Shown: positions 32,868-40,632 of the stretch, one piece after another | Numbering within the stretch: position 1 is the first letter of the stretch | Layout of the letters: the number at the start of each line of letters is the position of its first letter | NCBI RefSeq assembly: GCF_016863515.1 | Contig: NZ_BOPA01000023.1 | Location: 1-64,000, forward strand | DNA from: Micromonospora gifhornensis | Lineage (GTDB): Bacteria > Actinomycetota > Actinomycetes > Mycobacteriales > Micromonosporaceae | DNA: 64,000 nt | Reading direction: 5' to 3' | The notes under the pieces: generated by a model | Seen by the model: the letters and a program-made list of their open reading frames with translations, nothing else | What the model was told of the DNA's origin: nothing | Database searches by the model: none | Translations under genes and position numbers: made by a program

Positions 32868-35285
32868 GTGCGTCCGATGCCAATGTCCACCATCGTCCGT
32901 GCTTACGGGCCGACCAGCCGATTGCGCTGGTCGGTGACCGAACAGCGGCGGACCGTCACCGTGCTCTTCGTCGACATCGTCGGGTCGACCCGGCTGGTCG
33001 ACCGGCTCGACCCGGAGGACGTCCGGGCCCTGCAACGCGTCTACTTCGGCACCGTCGCCCGGGTGCTGCGCCGCTGGGACGGGGCGGTGGAGAAGTACGT
33101 CGGCGACGCCGTGATGGCCCTGTTCGGCGCGCGCACCGGTGACGGGTGGCAGGCGTACCGGGCGGTGCGGGCCGGCCTGGAGATCCAACGGGCGCTCGAC
33201 CGCCGTACCCCCGCCCTGGCCCCCGGGCTGCGGGTGCGGGTCGGGGTCGCCACCGGCGAGGCGGTGGTGGACCTCGGGATGGGGCACGACGGCGGGCACG
33301 GCGTGGCCAGCGGCGCGGTCATCACCCTGGCCGCCCGGTTGCAGGGGTACGCGCCGCACGGCGGGGTGGCGCTCTGCGCGGCCACGCACCGGGCCGTCGC
33401 CGGCCTGATCGCCCAGCAGCCGGTGCCGGCGGTGACGGTGGCCGGCAAGGACGTGCCGGTCGACATCTGGCTGGCCACCGGCACGCTGCGTCCCGAACTG
33501 CCCTCGGCCGACGGCCCGTTGCTCGGCCGGCGTCGCGAGCTGGCCGTGGCCCGCGAACACCTGACCGAGGCGGTACGCGGATCCGGTCCACGGCGTCTGC
33601 TGCTGACCGGGCCGCGCGGGGCGGGCCGCAGCCGGTTGCTCCGCGAACTGGTCCGCAGCACTCCCACAGTGGAGGGTGGCGCGGTGCGATGGTGCGTGAC
33701 GACCTGCCCGCCGTACCCGGACGGTCCGCTGACTCCGCTTGTGGACCTGCTGCGCGGGCTGGCCGGGGTCCGTGACACCGACGACGCCGCGACGGTACGT
33801 CGTCGCCTGTCCGCCGCCCTGCACGGGCAGGTGTCGGCGCAGTGCCTGGCGGCGGCGACGGCTGCGGTGACCGGTGCACCCGGCACGACCGGCGTCCGAG
33901 CCGCGGCCTGTTGGCGGGAGGTGCTGCTGAGCCTGGCCCGGCGGCAACCGGTGGTGGTGGCCGTCGACGATCTCGACCGGGCCGCGCCGGCGCTGCGTCA
34001 CCAACTGGACCTGCTGCTCGACCAGGCCACGGCCGACGGCCTGCCGCTGGCGCTGGTCGCGACAGGTACCGGCGAGGTTGCCGGATGGGCCCCGGTGCCG
34101 TTGCGTCCACTCGACGCGGTGACCACCGGCCGGTTGCTGCACCGACTGTTGCGCCGGGCCGGGCGGCCGATCTCGCTGGTGCGGCACCTGATCCCGCTCG
34201 TCGGCGGCAACCCCGGCTATGCCAGGGCGTACGTGGACGCGCTCGACGCCGACGCGGCGACCCCTCCCCCCGTGCCGGAGAGCGTGCGCCGGGTGGTCGA
34301 CGCCCGGCTGGACCGTCTCGACGATTCGCTCCGGATCGCCCTGATGGCCGCCACCGTCTCGACCCGCTGCTCGGCGACGCAGCTGGCCCGCGCGGTGGGC
34401 TGGTCGGCGGATCGGGCGGCAGTGGCGCTGGCCGACCTGACCAGGGCGGGTCTGCTCGTGGCGCTGCCGACCGGCGGACACCGGTTCGCCGATCCGGTGC
34501 TGGGCCAGGTCGCCGCCGCCCGGCTGACCCGGGCCCTGCGGGCCGCGTTCGCCCGCCGGGCCAACCTCACCACGATGGCCGGCCGGACCGGCGGTGCCGT
34601 GGAGGCCGGCCAGCCGGCGGAGGTGTGTGGTGCGGCGGGGCGGGTCCGGGCCGGTGGGTCAGCTTCGGCGGCCGGCAGCCGCTCCGGCACTGGACTTCTC
34701 CGCCGGGTCGGGGCGGCCCGTGCCCGGGCGCAGGGAGCGGCTGTGGCCTCGGAACTCGGCCACCACCTGCCCGTCCTCGCGGGTCACCGTGACGTCGTAG
34801 ATCCCGCTGCGCCCGTACCTGGTGCGTTCGGTGGCGCGGGCGAGCAGCAGGTCACCCTCGTGCGCCGGACGGACGAAGGTGATCTCGCCACCGGCCGCGA
34901 CGGTCACCGGCCCGTGGCTGTTGCAGGCGAGCGCGAAAGCGGTATCGGCGAGCAGGAACACGAAGCCGCCGTGGGCGATGCGATGTCCGTTGACCATCTC
35001 GGCGGTGATCCGCATGCGGGCCACCGCGGCACCGTCCGCAGCCTTGATCAACTCAATGCCGAGCCGGTTCGAGGCCACGTCGGCGTCGAACATCTCGTGC
35101 GCGGCGGTGCGCTGCGGTTCCACCTGACTCCTGAGGCCGTACGGTCGGGCGGGCCCCGCCCTCGGGCGACCATGTTATCGCCGGTGGCAGGGGCCGTCGG
35201 CATCCGCCGACGGCCCCAGGATCATCGCCCCGCCATTCTCTCTCTATTGCAAATTGTTGGCAACAACTCTGGACAGGTTCCGTGA
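32868..35285 (+). CDS. Adenylate/guanylate cyclase-ATPase signalling protein with an aberrant 3' part
   Basis: An 805-codon frame. Residues about 28-190 are a class III nucleotide cyclase domain with metal aspartates Asp36 (LFVDIVGSTRL) and Asp80 (EKYVGDAVMALFGA). Residues about 220-560 are an ATPase with a P-loop-like LTGPRGAGRSRLLREL and a winged-helix region. Beyond about residue 570 the sequence is low-complexity, and between about 598 and 752 it is exactly antisense to the PaaI-like thioesterase gene, so it is unlikely to be a true domain. No stop codon occurs in any plus frame before about 34790. The native gene may have lost its TPR C-terminus. GTG 32868 or ATGs 32877/32883 could be the start. 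Confidence 0.65.
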   Translation: MRPMPMSTIVRAYGPTSRLRWSVTEQRRTVTVLFVDIVGSTRLVDRLDPEDVRALQRVYFGTVARVLRRWDGAVEKYVGDAVMALFGARTGDGWQAYRAVRAGLEIQRALDRRTPALAPGLRVRVGVATGEAVVDLGMGHDGGHGVASGAVITLAARLQGYAPHGGVALCAATHRAVAGLIAQQPVPAVTVAGKDVPVDIWLATGTLRPELPSADGPLLGRRRELAVAREHLTEAVRGSGPRRLLLTGPRGAGRSRLLRELVRSTPTVEGGAVRWCVTTCPPYPDGPLTPLVDLLRGLAGVRDTDDAATVRRRLSAALHGQVSAQCLAAATAAVTGAPGTTGVRAAACWREVLLSLARRQPVVVAVDDLDRAAPALRHQLDLLLDQATADGLPLALVATGTGEVAGWAPVPLRPLDAVTTGRLLHRLLRRAGRPISLVRHLIPLVGGNPGYARAYVDALDADAATPPPVPESVRRVVDARLDRLDDSLRIALMAATVSTRCSATQLARAVGWSADRAAVALADLTRAGLLVALPTGGHRFADPVLGQVAAARLTRALRAAFARRANLTTMAGRTGGAVEAGQPAEVCGAAGRVRAGGSASAAGSRSGTGLLRRVGAARARAQGAAVASELGHHLPVLAGHRDVVDPAAPVPGAFGGAGEQQVTLVRRTDEGDLATGRDGHRPVAVAGERESGIGEQEHEAAVGDAMSVDHLGGDPHAGHRGTVRSLDQLNAEPVRGHVGVEHLVRGGALRFHLTPEAVRSGGPRPRATMLSPVAGAVGIRRRPQDHRPAILSLLQIVGNNSGQVP
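34659..35123 (-). CDS. PaaI-like hotdog-fold thioesterase
   Basis: A 154-residue hotdog thioesterase. The family signature GHRIAHGGFVFLLADTAFALACNSHG contains the catalytic Asp (LADTAFA), and the following strands VTVAAGGEITFVRPAHEGDLLLA are typical. PaaI-type enzymes hydrolyse aryl- or acyl-CoA thioesters to release CoA, for example aberrant phenylacetyl-CoA intermediates. No paa catabolic genes are nearby, so the substrate is unknown. The GTG start at 35123 follows an AGGAGTCAG ribosome site. The last 40 residues are Ser/Gly/Ala-rich. It lies wholly inside the antisense of the cyclase frame, an unusual overlap of 465 bp. Confidence 0.87.
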   Translation of the reverse strand: MEPQRTAAHEMFDADVASNRLGIELIKAADGAAVARMRITAEMVNGHRIAHGGFVFLLADTAFALACNSHGPVTVAAGGEITFVRPAHEGDLLLARATERTRYGRSGIYDVTVTREDGQVVAEFRGHSRSLRPGTGRPDPAEKSSAGAAAGRRS

Positions 35286-35307
35286 GATGTAAGTAGCGTG
35301 TCCGGCT

Positions 35308-36066
35308 GTGAGCACTTACATCTCGGACATGGACGCCTGGCAGGAGAGCTGGGACCGGCAGCAGGAGGCGTACCTGCCGGATCGGGAGCAGCGCTTCGCC
35401 GCCATGCTCGACGCGGTCGACGCCATCCGCGACAGCGCGCCGCTGCGGCTGCTCGACCTGGCCGGCGGCACCGGCACCATCTCGCTGCGCGCATTGCGCC
35501 GCTTCCCCGACGCCGACCTGACCCTGGTCGATCTGGACCCTGCCCTGCTCGCTCTCGCCACCGCCACCTTGGGTGACCGGGCCAGCATCGTGACCGCCGA
35601 CCTCGGCCGCCCCGACTGGCACACCACCCTGCCCCACCGGCACTACGACGCGGTGCTCACCGCCACCGCGTTGCACTGGCTGCCGGCCGAGCGGTTGGCC
35701 GACCTCTACGGCGAGGTACGTGACCTGCTGCGCCCCGGCGGCCTGCTGGTCAACGCCGACCACATGCCCGACGACGGTCTGCCGGAGTTGACCGAGCGGC
35801 TGCTGGCCCGGGCACGACGACGCCGCACTGCGCGGTACGCCGCCGGCGCCGCCCTGTCCTGGTCACAGTGGTGGCAGCAGGCCGAACAGGACGAGACGCT
35901 GGGCCCGCTCGTACGCCAGCGTCAGGCGATCTACCCGACCGGCCACAGCCCGGAGTGGAATCCGCCGGTCTCCTGGCACCTGGCCGCCCTCTCCGCCGCC
36001 GACTTCACCGAGGTCGGCACCCTCTGGCGCGCCGGCCCCGACGCCGCCGTGGTCGCCGTCAGGTGA
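35308..36066 (+). CDS. Class I SAM-dependent methyltransferase
   Basis: A 252-residue methyltransferase. SAM-binding motif I is LLDLAGGTGTISLRALRRFP (about 51-70), the acidic loop is LTLVDLDPALLALA, and motif II/III regions read HYDAVLTATALHWLPAERL and LLRPGGLLVNADHM. The fold is that of UbiE/ArsM-like small-molecule methyltransferases. The target molecule is unknown. The GTG start gives MSTYISDMDAWQESWDRQQ. It is transcribed alone, and the 184-bp upstream gap contains an A/T-rich stretch (about 35236-35290) that may hold its promoter. It ends at a hairpin shared with the convergent MFS gene. Confidence 0.86.
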   Translation: MSTYISDMDAWQESWDRQQEAYLPDREQRFAAMLDAVDAIRDSAPLRLLDLAGGTGTISLRALRRFPDADLTLVDLDPALLALATATLGDRASIVTADLGRPDWHTTLPHRHYDAVLTATALHWLPAERLADLYGEVRDLLRPGGLLVNADHMPDDGLPELTERLLARARRRRTARYAAGAALSWSQWWQQAEQDETLGPLVRQRQAIYPTGHSPEWNPPVSWHLAALSAADFTEVGTLWRAGPDAAVVAVR

Positions 36067-36074
36067 CCGACCGG

Positions 36075-36118
36075 TCCTGGTACGAAAGCGCCCATGGAAC
36101 GGCGGTTTCGTACCAGGA
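36075..36118. terminator. Bidirectional hairpin between convergent methyltransferase and MFS genes
   Basis: The arms TCCTGGTACGAAAGCGCC and GGCGGTTTCGTACCAGGA (from 36075 and ending at 36118) pair over 18 bp with one mismatch and an 8-nt loop. The hairpin fills most of the 59-bp gap between two convergent genes. Confidence 0.8.
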
Positions 36119-36125
36119 TCTCGAC

Positions 36126-37340
36126 TCAGCGTGGCGGCCGGGCGGCGGGGACCAGAGCGAGGGTAGGCAGGAGGAGGATGGGCACGACCAGTAGGGCGCG
36201 CAGCGTGCCCACCTGGTCACCGAGCAGGCCGAGCAGGGGCGGCCCGGCAAGGAACGCGGTGTAACCGATCACCGCGACCACGCTGACCCGGACGTGGGCG
36301 TGCTCCTCCTCGTCGGCGGCGGCGCTCATGCCGACCGGGAAGCCCAGCGAGGCGCCCAGGCCCCACAGCAGCACACCGACGACCGCGATCGGGCCGGAGC
36401 CGGCGAGCACCGCCAGGGCGGCCCCGACGATGGCGAGCACGATGGTCACGGTCAGCACCGGCCCTCTCCCCCACCGGTCCAGCGCCACCGTGCCGAGGGT
36501 GCGACCCACCGTCATGCCGACCACGAAGAGACCGAAGACCGCCGCGCCGGCCGCCTCGCTGAAGCCGTACCCGTCGATGAAGGCCACCGCGAGCCAGTCG
36601 TTGGCGCTGCCCTCGGCGAAGGCCACCGCCAGCACCAGCAGGCCGATGAGCAGGGTGCGGGGCTCCCGCCAGGCGGCGAGCAGGCGTCGACGACGGTCCG
36701 CCGGGGTGCTGGGCTGCGCCTCCGGCTCGGCCGCCAGGAACGCCCGCGCCCCGAGCAGGGTGCCGCCGAGCACCAGCGCGGCCAGGACGCTGAGGTGTAC
36801 GCCGATCGGCACCCCCAGCCGGGCCGCCCCCGCACCGATCCCGGCACCGGCCACCCCGCCCAGGCTCCACGCGGCGTGGAAGCGGGGCAGCACCGTACGC
36901 CCGAGTCGACGCTCGACGGCCGCACCCTCGATGTTCATCGCGACATCGCAACTGCCCGAGCCGTAACCGACGGCGAACAGGCCCACCGCCACTCCGGCCA
37001 GTGAGTCGAGCACGCTTGCCGACACCCCGGCGACGGTCAACCCGATCGTCAGGATCAGCGTGGACAAGGCCACCGCGCGGGCCGCACCGAGCCGCTGGGT
37101 CACCAGGCCGGCGGTGGGCATGGCGACGATCGCACCGATGGACATGGCCAGCAGGAGCAACCCGAGGCGTCCGGGGGTCAGGTCGAGGCCGTCGCGGACC
37201 GCCGGCACCCGCGCGAACCAGGTGGCCACGGCCAGCCCGTTGAGCGCGAACACCACCGCCACGCCGTTGCGGGCGGCCAACACGGTACGGGACGGGCCGG
37301 AACTGGCCGGCGCGGCCGTGGGGATGGCGCTGGGATCCAC
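36126..37340 (-). CDS. Major facilitator superfamily transporter
   Basis: A 404-residue, 12-helix MFS protein. It has the motif A-like loop GLVTQRLGAARA between helices 2 and 3 and the matching LDRWGRGPVL later. Helices include AVVFALNGLAVATWFARVPA and AVGLFAVGYGSGSCDVAMN. The family exports drugs or takes up small molecules; the substrate is unknown. A start at GTG 37340 places the LacI-type operator at 37389-37404 in its promoter. Starting at 37388 would put the operator directly against the start codon. The gene is divergent from the LacI-family regulator that probably controls it. Confidence 0.82.
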   Translation of the reverse strand: MDPSAIPTAAPASSGPSRTVLAARNGVAVVFALNGLAVATWFARVPAVRDGLDLTPGRLGLLLLAMSIGAIVAMPTAGLVTQRLGAARAVALSTLILTIGLTVAGVSASVLDSLAGVAVGLFAVGYGSGSCDVAMNIEGAAVERRLGRTVLPRFHAAWSLGGVAGAGIGAGAARLGVPIGVHLSVLAALVLGGTLLGARAFLAAEPEAQPSTPADRRRRLLAAWREPRTLLIGLLVLAVAFAEGSANDWLAVAFIDGYGFSEAAGAAVFGLFVVGMTVGRTLGTVALDRWGRGPVLTVTIVLAIVGAALAVLAGSGPIAVVGVLLWGLGASLGFPVGMSAAADEEEHAHVRVSVVAVIGYTAFLAGPPLLGLLGDQVGTLRALLVVPILLLPTLALVPAARPPR

Positions 37341-37388
37341 CTGTTCGCGTTCCTCTCCTGGTGCCGACCTTTCGCCACGATCCCACAC

Positions 37389-37404
37389 CTGGGAGCGCTA
37401 CCAG
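37389..37404. promoter_or_regulatory. Putative LacI-family operator between MFS and regulator genes
   Basis: CTGGGAGCGCTACCAG is a 16-bp near-perfect dyad (one mismatch) centred on AGCGCT, the consensus core of LacI/GalR operators such as the CebR box. It lies 48 bp before the MFS start and 117 bp before the LacI-type regulator gene, so it likely mediates repression of the transporter and autoregulation. Confidence 0.72.
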
Positions 37405-37520
37405 CACAATCCTCCCCGGTCCTTACCGCCGGGCCCTTCCGCGAGGCATGATGCGCTCGGACGCCCGCACGAGGCGCGCAGGACAGGCAACCGCGCAGGA
37501 CAGGCAACGGGGAGCACATC

Positions 37521-38501
37521 ATGACGACGGCACGACGGCACGCCACCCTGGAGGATGTCGCCCGGGCGGCCGGGGTGTCCCGGTCGACAGCGTCGCGGGT
37601 CCTCGCCGAGAGCGGATTCGCGTCACCGATCGCCCGGGAGCGGGTGCGTGACGCCGCCGACCGGCTCGGCTACGTGCCCAACGCGGCGGCACGGGCGCTG
37701 GTGCGGGGTGCCGGCGTACGCCTGCTGGTGGCGGTGGCGGGCACCTCGCCGGGGGTGCTCGACGACAGCTACCTCGACCAGGTGGTCAGCACCACCGCGC
37801 AGGTCTGCGCCCCGTACGGGCTCGGGGTGACGGTGGCGTGGGTGCCGCTGGACCAGCCGGGACAGCTCGCCCGGCTGGCCGACGATCGCGCGGTGGCCGG
37901 CCTGGTACTGGTCAACACCACCGAAGCCCTGCTCGATGTGGTGCCGCGCCGGCTGCACGGGCGGACCGCCTCGATCGGGATCGGCTCGACGGCCGTACCG
38001 TCGGTGGACATCGACAACGGCGGTGGCACCAGCGCGATCGTCCGTCACCTGTACGCCGCCGGCCGCCGGCGGATCGCGATGGTGACCGGCCCGGCCTGGC
38101 TGGCCTGTTCGCGCCGCTCGGTGGAGGCGTACCGGGGGCTGCTGCGTGAGGCCGGGCTGCCGGTTCGGGAGGTGGCCGGGGACTTCAGCGCGGCGCGCGG
38201 CCGGTCGGCCGCCCGGGAGGTGCTGCACCGCTGGCCGGACACCGACGCGATCGTCGGGATCAGCGACGCGACCGCGCTGGGCGTGATCGACCAGTTGCGC
38301 GCCGACGGGGTACGGGTGCCCGCCGACGTCGCGGTGACCGGGTTCGACGACATCCCGCTGGCCTCGGTGACCGCGCTGACCACGGCGAGCCACCCGGTGC
38401 GGCGGATCGCCGCAGCAGCAGCGACCATGGTGTTGGAACAACGCCCGGCACCGCCGACGACCATGTTCCCCTCGTCGCTGGTGCTGCGGGAGAGCGCGTA
38501 G
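37521..38501 (+). CDS. LacI/GalR-family transcriptional repressor
   Basis: A 326-residue regulator. The N-terminal LacI HTH reads ATLEDVARAAGVSRSTASRVLAESG, with hinge-helix segment YVPNAAARALVRG (about 50-62). The periplasmic-binding-like effector domain follows (LLVAVAGTSPGVLDDSYLDQVV, GIGSTAVPSVDIDNGGGTSA, VTGFDDIPLASVTALTT). The ATG start has a GGGGAGCAC ribosome site. It is divergent from the MFS gene, across the operator at 37389-37404. The inducer is unknown; an effector imported or exported by the MFS protein would fit. It ends in a short hairpin. Confidence 0.9.
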   Translation: MTTARRHATLEDVARAAGVSRSTASRVLAESGFASPIARERVRDAADRLGYVPNAAARALVRGAGVRLLVAVAGTSPGVLDDSYLDQVVSTTAQVCAPYGLGVTVAWVPLDQPGQLARLADDRAVAGLVLVNTTEALLDVVPRRLHGRTASIGIGSTAVPSVDIDNGGGTSAIVRHLYAAGRRRIAMVTGPAWLACSRRSVEAYRGLLREAGLPVREVAGDFSAARGRSAAREVLHRWPDTDAIVGISDATALGVIDQLRADGVRVPADVAVTGFDDIPLASVTALTTASHPVRRIAAAAATMVLEQRPAPPTTMFPSSLVLRESA

Positions 38502-38528
38502 CTGCCCTGATCAAGATGCGCAGGCAGC
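38501..38528 (+). terminator. Short hairpin terminator after LacI-type gene
   Basis: GCTGCC(C)TG and CAGGCAGC (38501-38528) pair with one bulge around an ATCAAGATGCG loop, directly at the stop codon. Confidence 0.5.
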
Positions 38529-38660
38529 CAACCCTTCAGAATATCCATCCGCACCATTTCCAGCCTCGGCTGAATGTGACTGACCATCGGTAAGATCGGC
38601 GACTTGCTTATGACTGATCGCTGACTGATGGGTCGGACGGAAAGCGCACACACTGTGCCC

Positions 38661-39587
38661 ATGAGAAGTGGGTTCGGGCGCATCAAGACACTCCACGGTG
38701 TGGTGTGCCTCGTCCTGCTGGCGGCCCTTTCCGGCTGCATGCAACTCAACATCGGGCTCACCGTCAAGGCGGACGACACCGTCAGCGGGCAACTCCTGCT
38801 GACCGCCGAGCGCAAGGTCCTGACCTTGAACAACAAGACCGTCGAGCAGGGCTTCGCCGACCTTCGGCAGAACATTCCCGCGCTGCCGCCCGGCCCCGAG
38901 ACCCCGTACGCGACCGACACCCACTTCGGTTTTCAGATCAACTACCAGAATGTGCCTCTCGATCAATTCGACAGCGAGAGTCTGCGCATCGTCCGGGCGA
39001 ATGACCGCTACGTCTTCACCCTGCCACTCGATCCGAAGAAGTACGGCGGAAAAGTGGCCGAACAGGACCCGGAAAATCAAGCCAGATTCATGTTGTTGAT
39101 GTCCTTCGAGATCGCCGTGACCTTCCCCGGCCGCGTTCTCGACGTCAACGCCGGCGGCCAGGTCAACGACCGGACGGTGACCTGGCGGGTCAACCCCAAC
39201 GAACCCAAGCCGGCCGAGCTACGTGCCGTGGCCGAGGCGCCACCCCGACCGTCCGCGGCCGCCGCGGACACCGACGCCGCCGGCGGGCCGCCGTGGCTGC
39301 TCATCGCCGCTGGTGCGGTGGTACTGCTGCTCGTCGCCCTGCTTGTCGTCCTGCTGCTGCGCCGCCCCCGCGCAGCCGGCGACTCGACCACGGACACCGA
39401 GGCCACCGCAGCCAGCGCGGCCGGCGAGGTGACCACGGCCACCGAGGGTAGTGCGGCCGGCGAGGTGACCACGGCCACCGACGGCAGTGGGGCCGCTGAC
39501 GCCACCACAACCGTCGAACCCACTGACGGCACCGCCCTTCCGGCCGCGCCGCGCACCACGATTCCCGGCTCGCCGGGTGCCGGCTGA
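38661..39587 (+). CDS. LppM-like lipoprotein (DUF3153) with C-terminal membrane segment
   Basis: A 308-residue exported lipoprotein. A signal peptide with lipobox LAALSGC (Cys26) is followed by a conserved beta-rich domain of the LppM type (LNIGLTVKADDTVSGQLLL, TFPGRVLDVNAGGQVNDRTVTWR). A single C-terminal membrane helix (LLIAAGAVVLLLVALLVVLLL, about 214-234) ends in an acidic, Ala/Thr-rich tail containing a duplicated EVTTATEGSAAG-like unit. LppM family proteins occur in many actinobacteria, with proposed roles in envelope trafficking; function here is unknown. ATG 38661 gives a compact signal peptide, rather than 38628. The tail has two near-identical 30-bp DNA repeats at about 39417-39480. 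Confidence 0.82.
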   Translation: MRSGFGRIKTLHGVVCLVLLAALSGCMQLNIGLTVKADDTVSGQLLLTAERKVLTLNNKTVEQGFADLRQNIPALPPGPETPYATDTHFGFQINYQNVPLDQFDSESLRIVRANDRYVFTLPLDPKKYGGKVAEQDPENQARFMLLMSFEIAVTFPGRVLDVNAGGQVNDRTVTWRVNPNEPKPAELRAVAEAPPRPSAAAADTDAAGGPPWLLIAAGAVVLLLVALLVVLLLRRPRAAGDSTTDTEATAASAAGEVTTATEGSAAGEVTTATDGSGAADATTTVEPTDGTALPAAPRTTIPGSPGAG

Positions 39588-39674
39588 CCTGACCGGCCGC
39601 CGCCCGCCCGGACAAGGCGGACGACACCTCCTCCTCCCCACCCCGCACCACCGCGCATCGAAGGGAGATCGGCC

Positions 39675-40010
39675 ATGAACGATCTCTTCACCTGGGCCGC
39701 GCTGGGCAGCCTCACCGGCGCGAGCGCCGCGACCCTGCTCACCACGAACGTCATCGGGGGCCTGATCGGCCCCAGCGCCGACAAGGCGCGCAAGTGGATC
39801 GCGCTGGGCATCGCGCTCGCGCTGTCGTACCTCACCGCGGCCCTCGCCACCGACGTGGGCCCGGAGAAGTGGATCATCGCGTTCTTCAACGGGCTGGTCA
39901 TCTTCTCCGCCGCGCTCGGCATCAACCAGTTGCCGCCCGGCAACCGGCAGGCGACGCCGATCCAACTGGCGCAGGGCAACGAGCCCCGCTTCGTCCGCTC
40001 CTGGGCCTGA
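39675..40010 (+). CDS. Small membrane protein at the edge of the injection-system locus
   Basis: A 111-residue protein with three likely membrane segments: AALGSLTGASAATLLTTNVIGGLIG, WIALGIALALSYLTAALA and WIIAFFNGLVIFSAALGI. ATG 39675 follows AAGGGAGATC. It is 13 bp before the HEXXH membrane protein and reads in the same direction as the whole CIS locus, so the two may be co-transcribed with it. A connection to injection-system assembly is only positional. A holin-like topology can be imagined, but there is no lysin gene. No family is recognised. Confidence 0.6.
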   Translation: MNDLFTWAALGSLTGASAATLLTTNVIGGLIGPSADKARKWIALGIALALSYLTAALATDVGPEKWIIAFFNGLVIFSAALGINQLPPGNRQATPIQLAQGNEPRFVRSWA

Positions 40011-40023
40011 ACGGAGCAGTGTC

Positions 40024-40632
40024 ATGGTCTTCGGCATCATCAGCGCTGCCGTCCACGTCGCCGCCGGCGCGGTGCTCGGTCTACTCGTCGGCGGCCCGGT
40101 CGGGCTGCTCGTCGGCGCGGTCCTCGGCCTGCTGGTCGGTGGCGTCTTCGGCTGGGCGATCACCTCGGCCCAGGTCTACGGACCCGACGCGCGAGGGGTG
40201 TTCCTGTTCGTGGTCGACCACACCTGGAGCCTGCTGAACACCCTGGTCGGCGCGCTCTACCTCGCCGTACACCTGCTGTTCGGTCATTCCCTGGACCGCG
40301 CCACCTCCCAGCACAGCTGCCGGGTCAACGTGCTGGAGGGGGTTTCCCCCCGGTACGCCACCACGCTCGGCACCGTCTGCGCCGGCTCCGGTCCGGGCAT
40401 CCAACGGCACGAGGACGTGCACGTCTTCCAGGCCCGCCTGCTCGGGCCGCTCTACATCCCGCTGGTCGTGGCCAACTACGTGCTGTTCACCATCGCGCCG
40501 GTGTGGCTGCTCTACCACGACCACGCGGGCGCGCCGATCAACCGGTTCACCCGGTACTTCGAGATCGGCGTCTACCCGCACGTGTGGAACGAGGCCATCG
40601 CGTACCGCATCCAGGGGACACCACCGCGATGA
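40024..40632 (+). CDS. Membrane protein with glycine-zipper helices and HEXXH motif (putative metalloprotease)
   Basis: A 202-residue protein. The N-terminal half has glycine-rich helices (GAVLGLLVGGPVGLLVGAVLGLLVGG), a glycine-zipper pattern known from membrane-inserting proteins. Further hydrophobic segments are LLNTLVGALYLAVHLLFG and LYIPLVVANYVLFTIAPVWLLY. Between these lies RHEDVHVFQARL, an HEXXH zinc-binding consensus. A possible third ligand is Glu in YPHVWNEAIAY near the C-terminus. It stops in 4-bp overlap (ATGA) with the next gene, so it is translated in series with the tail genes. Protease activity is a prediction from a short motif; a toxin or processing role in the injection system is inference. 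Confidence 0.55.
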   Translation: MVFGIISAAVHVAAGAVLGLLVGGPVGLLVGAVLGLLVGGVFGWAITSAQVYGPDARGVFLFVVDHTWSLLNTLVGALYLAVHLLFGHSLDRATSQHSCRVNVLEGVSPRYATTLGTVCAGSGPGIQRHEDVHVFQARLLGPLYIPLVVANYVLFTIAPVWLLYHDHAGAPINRFTRYFEIGVYPHVWNEAIAYRIQGTPPR

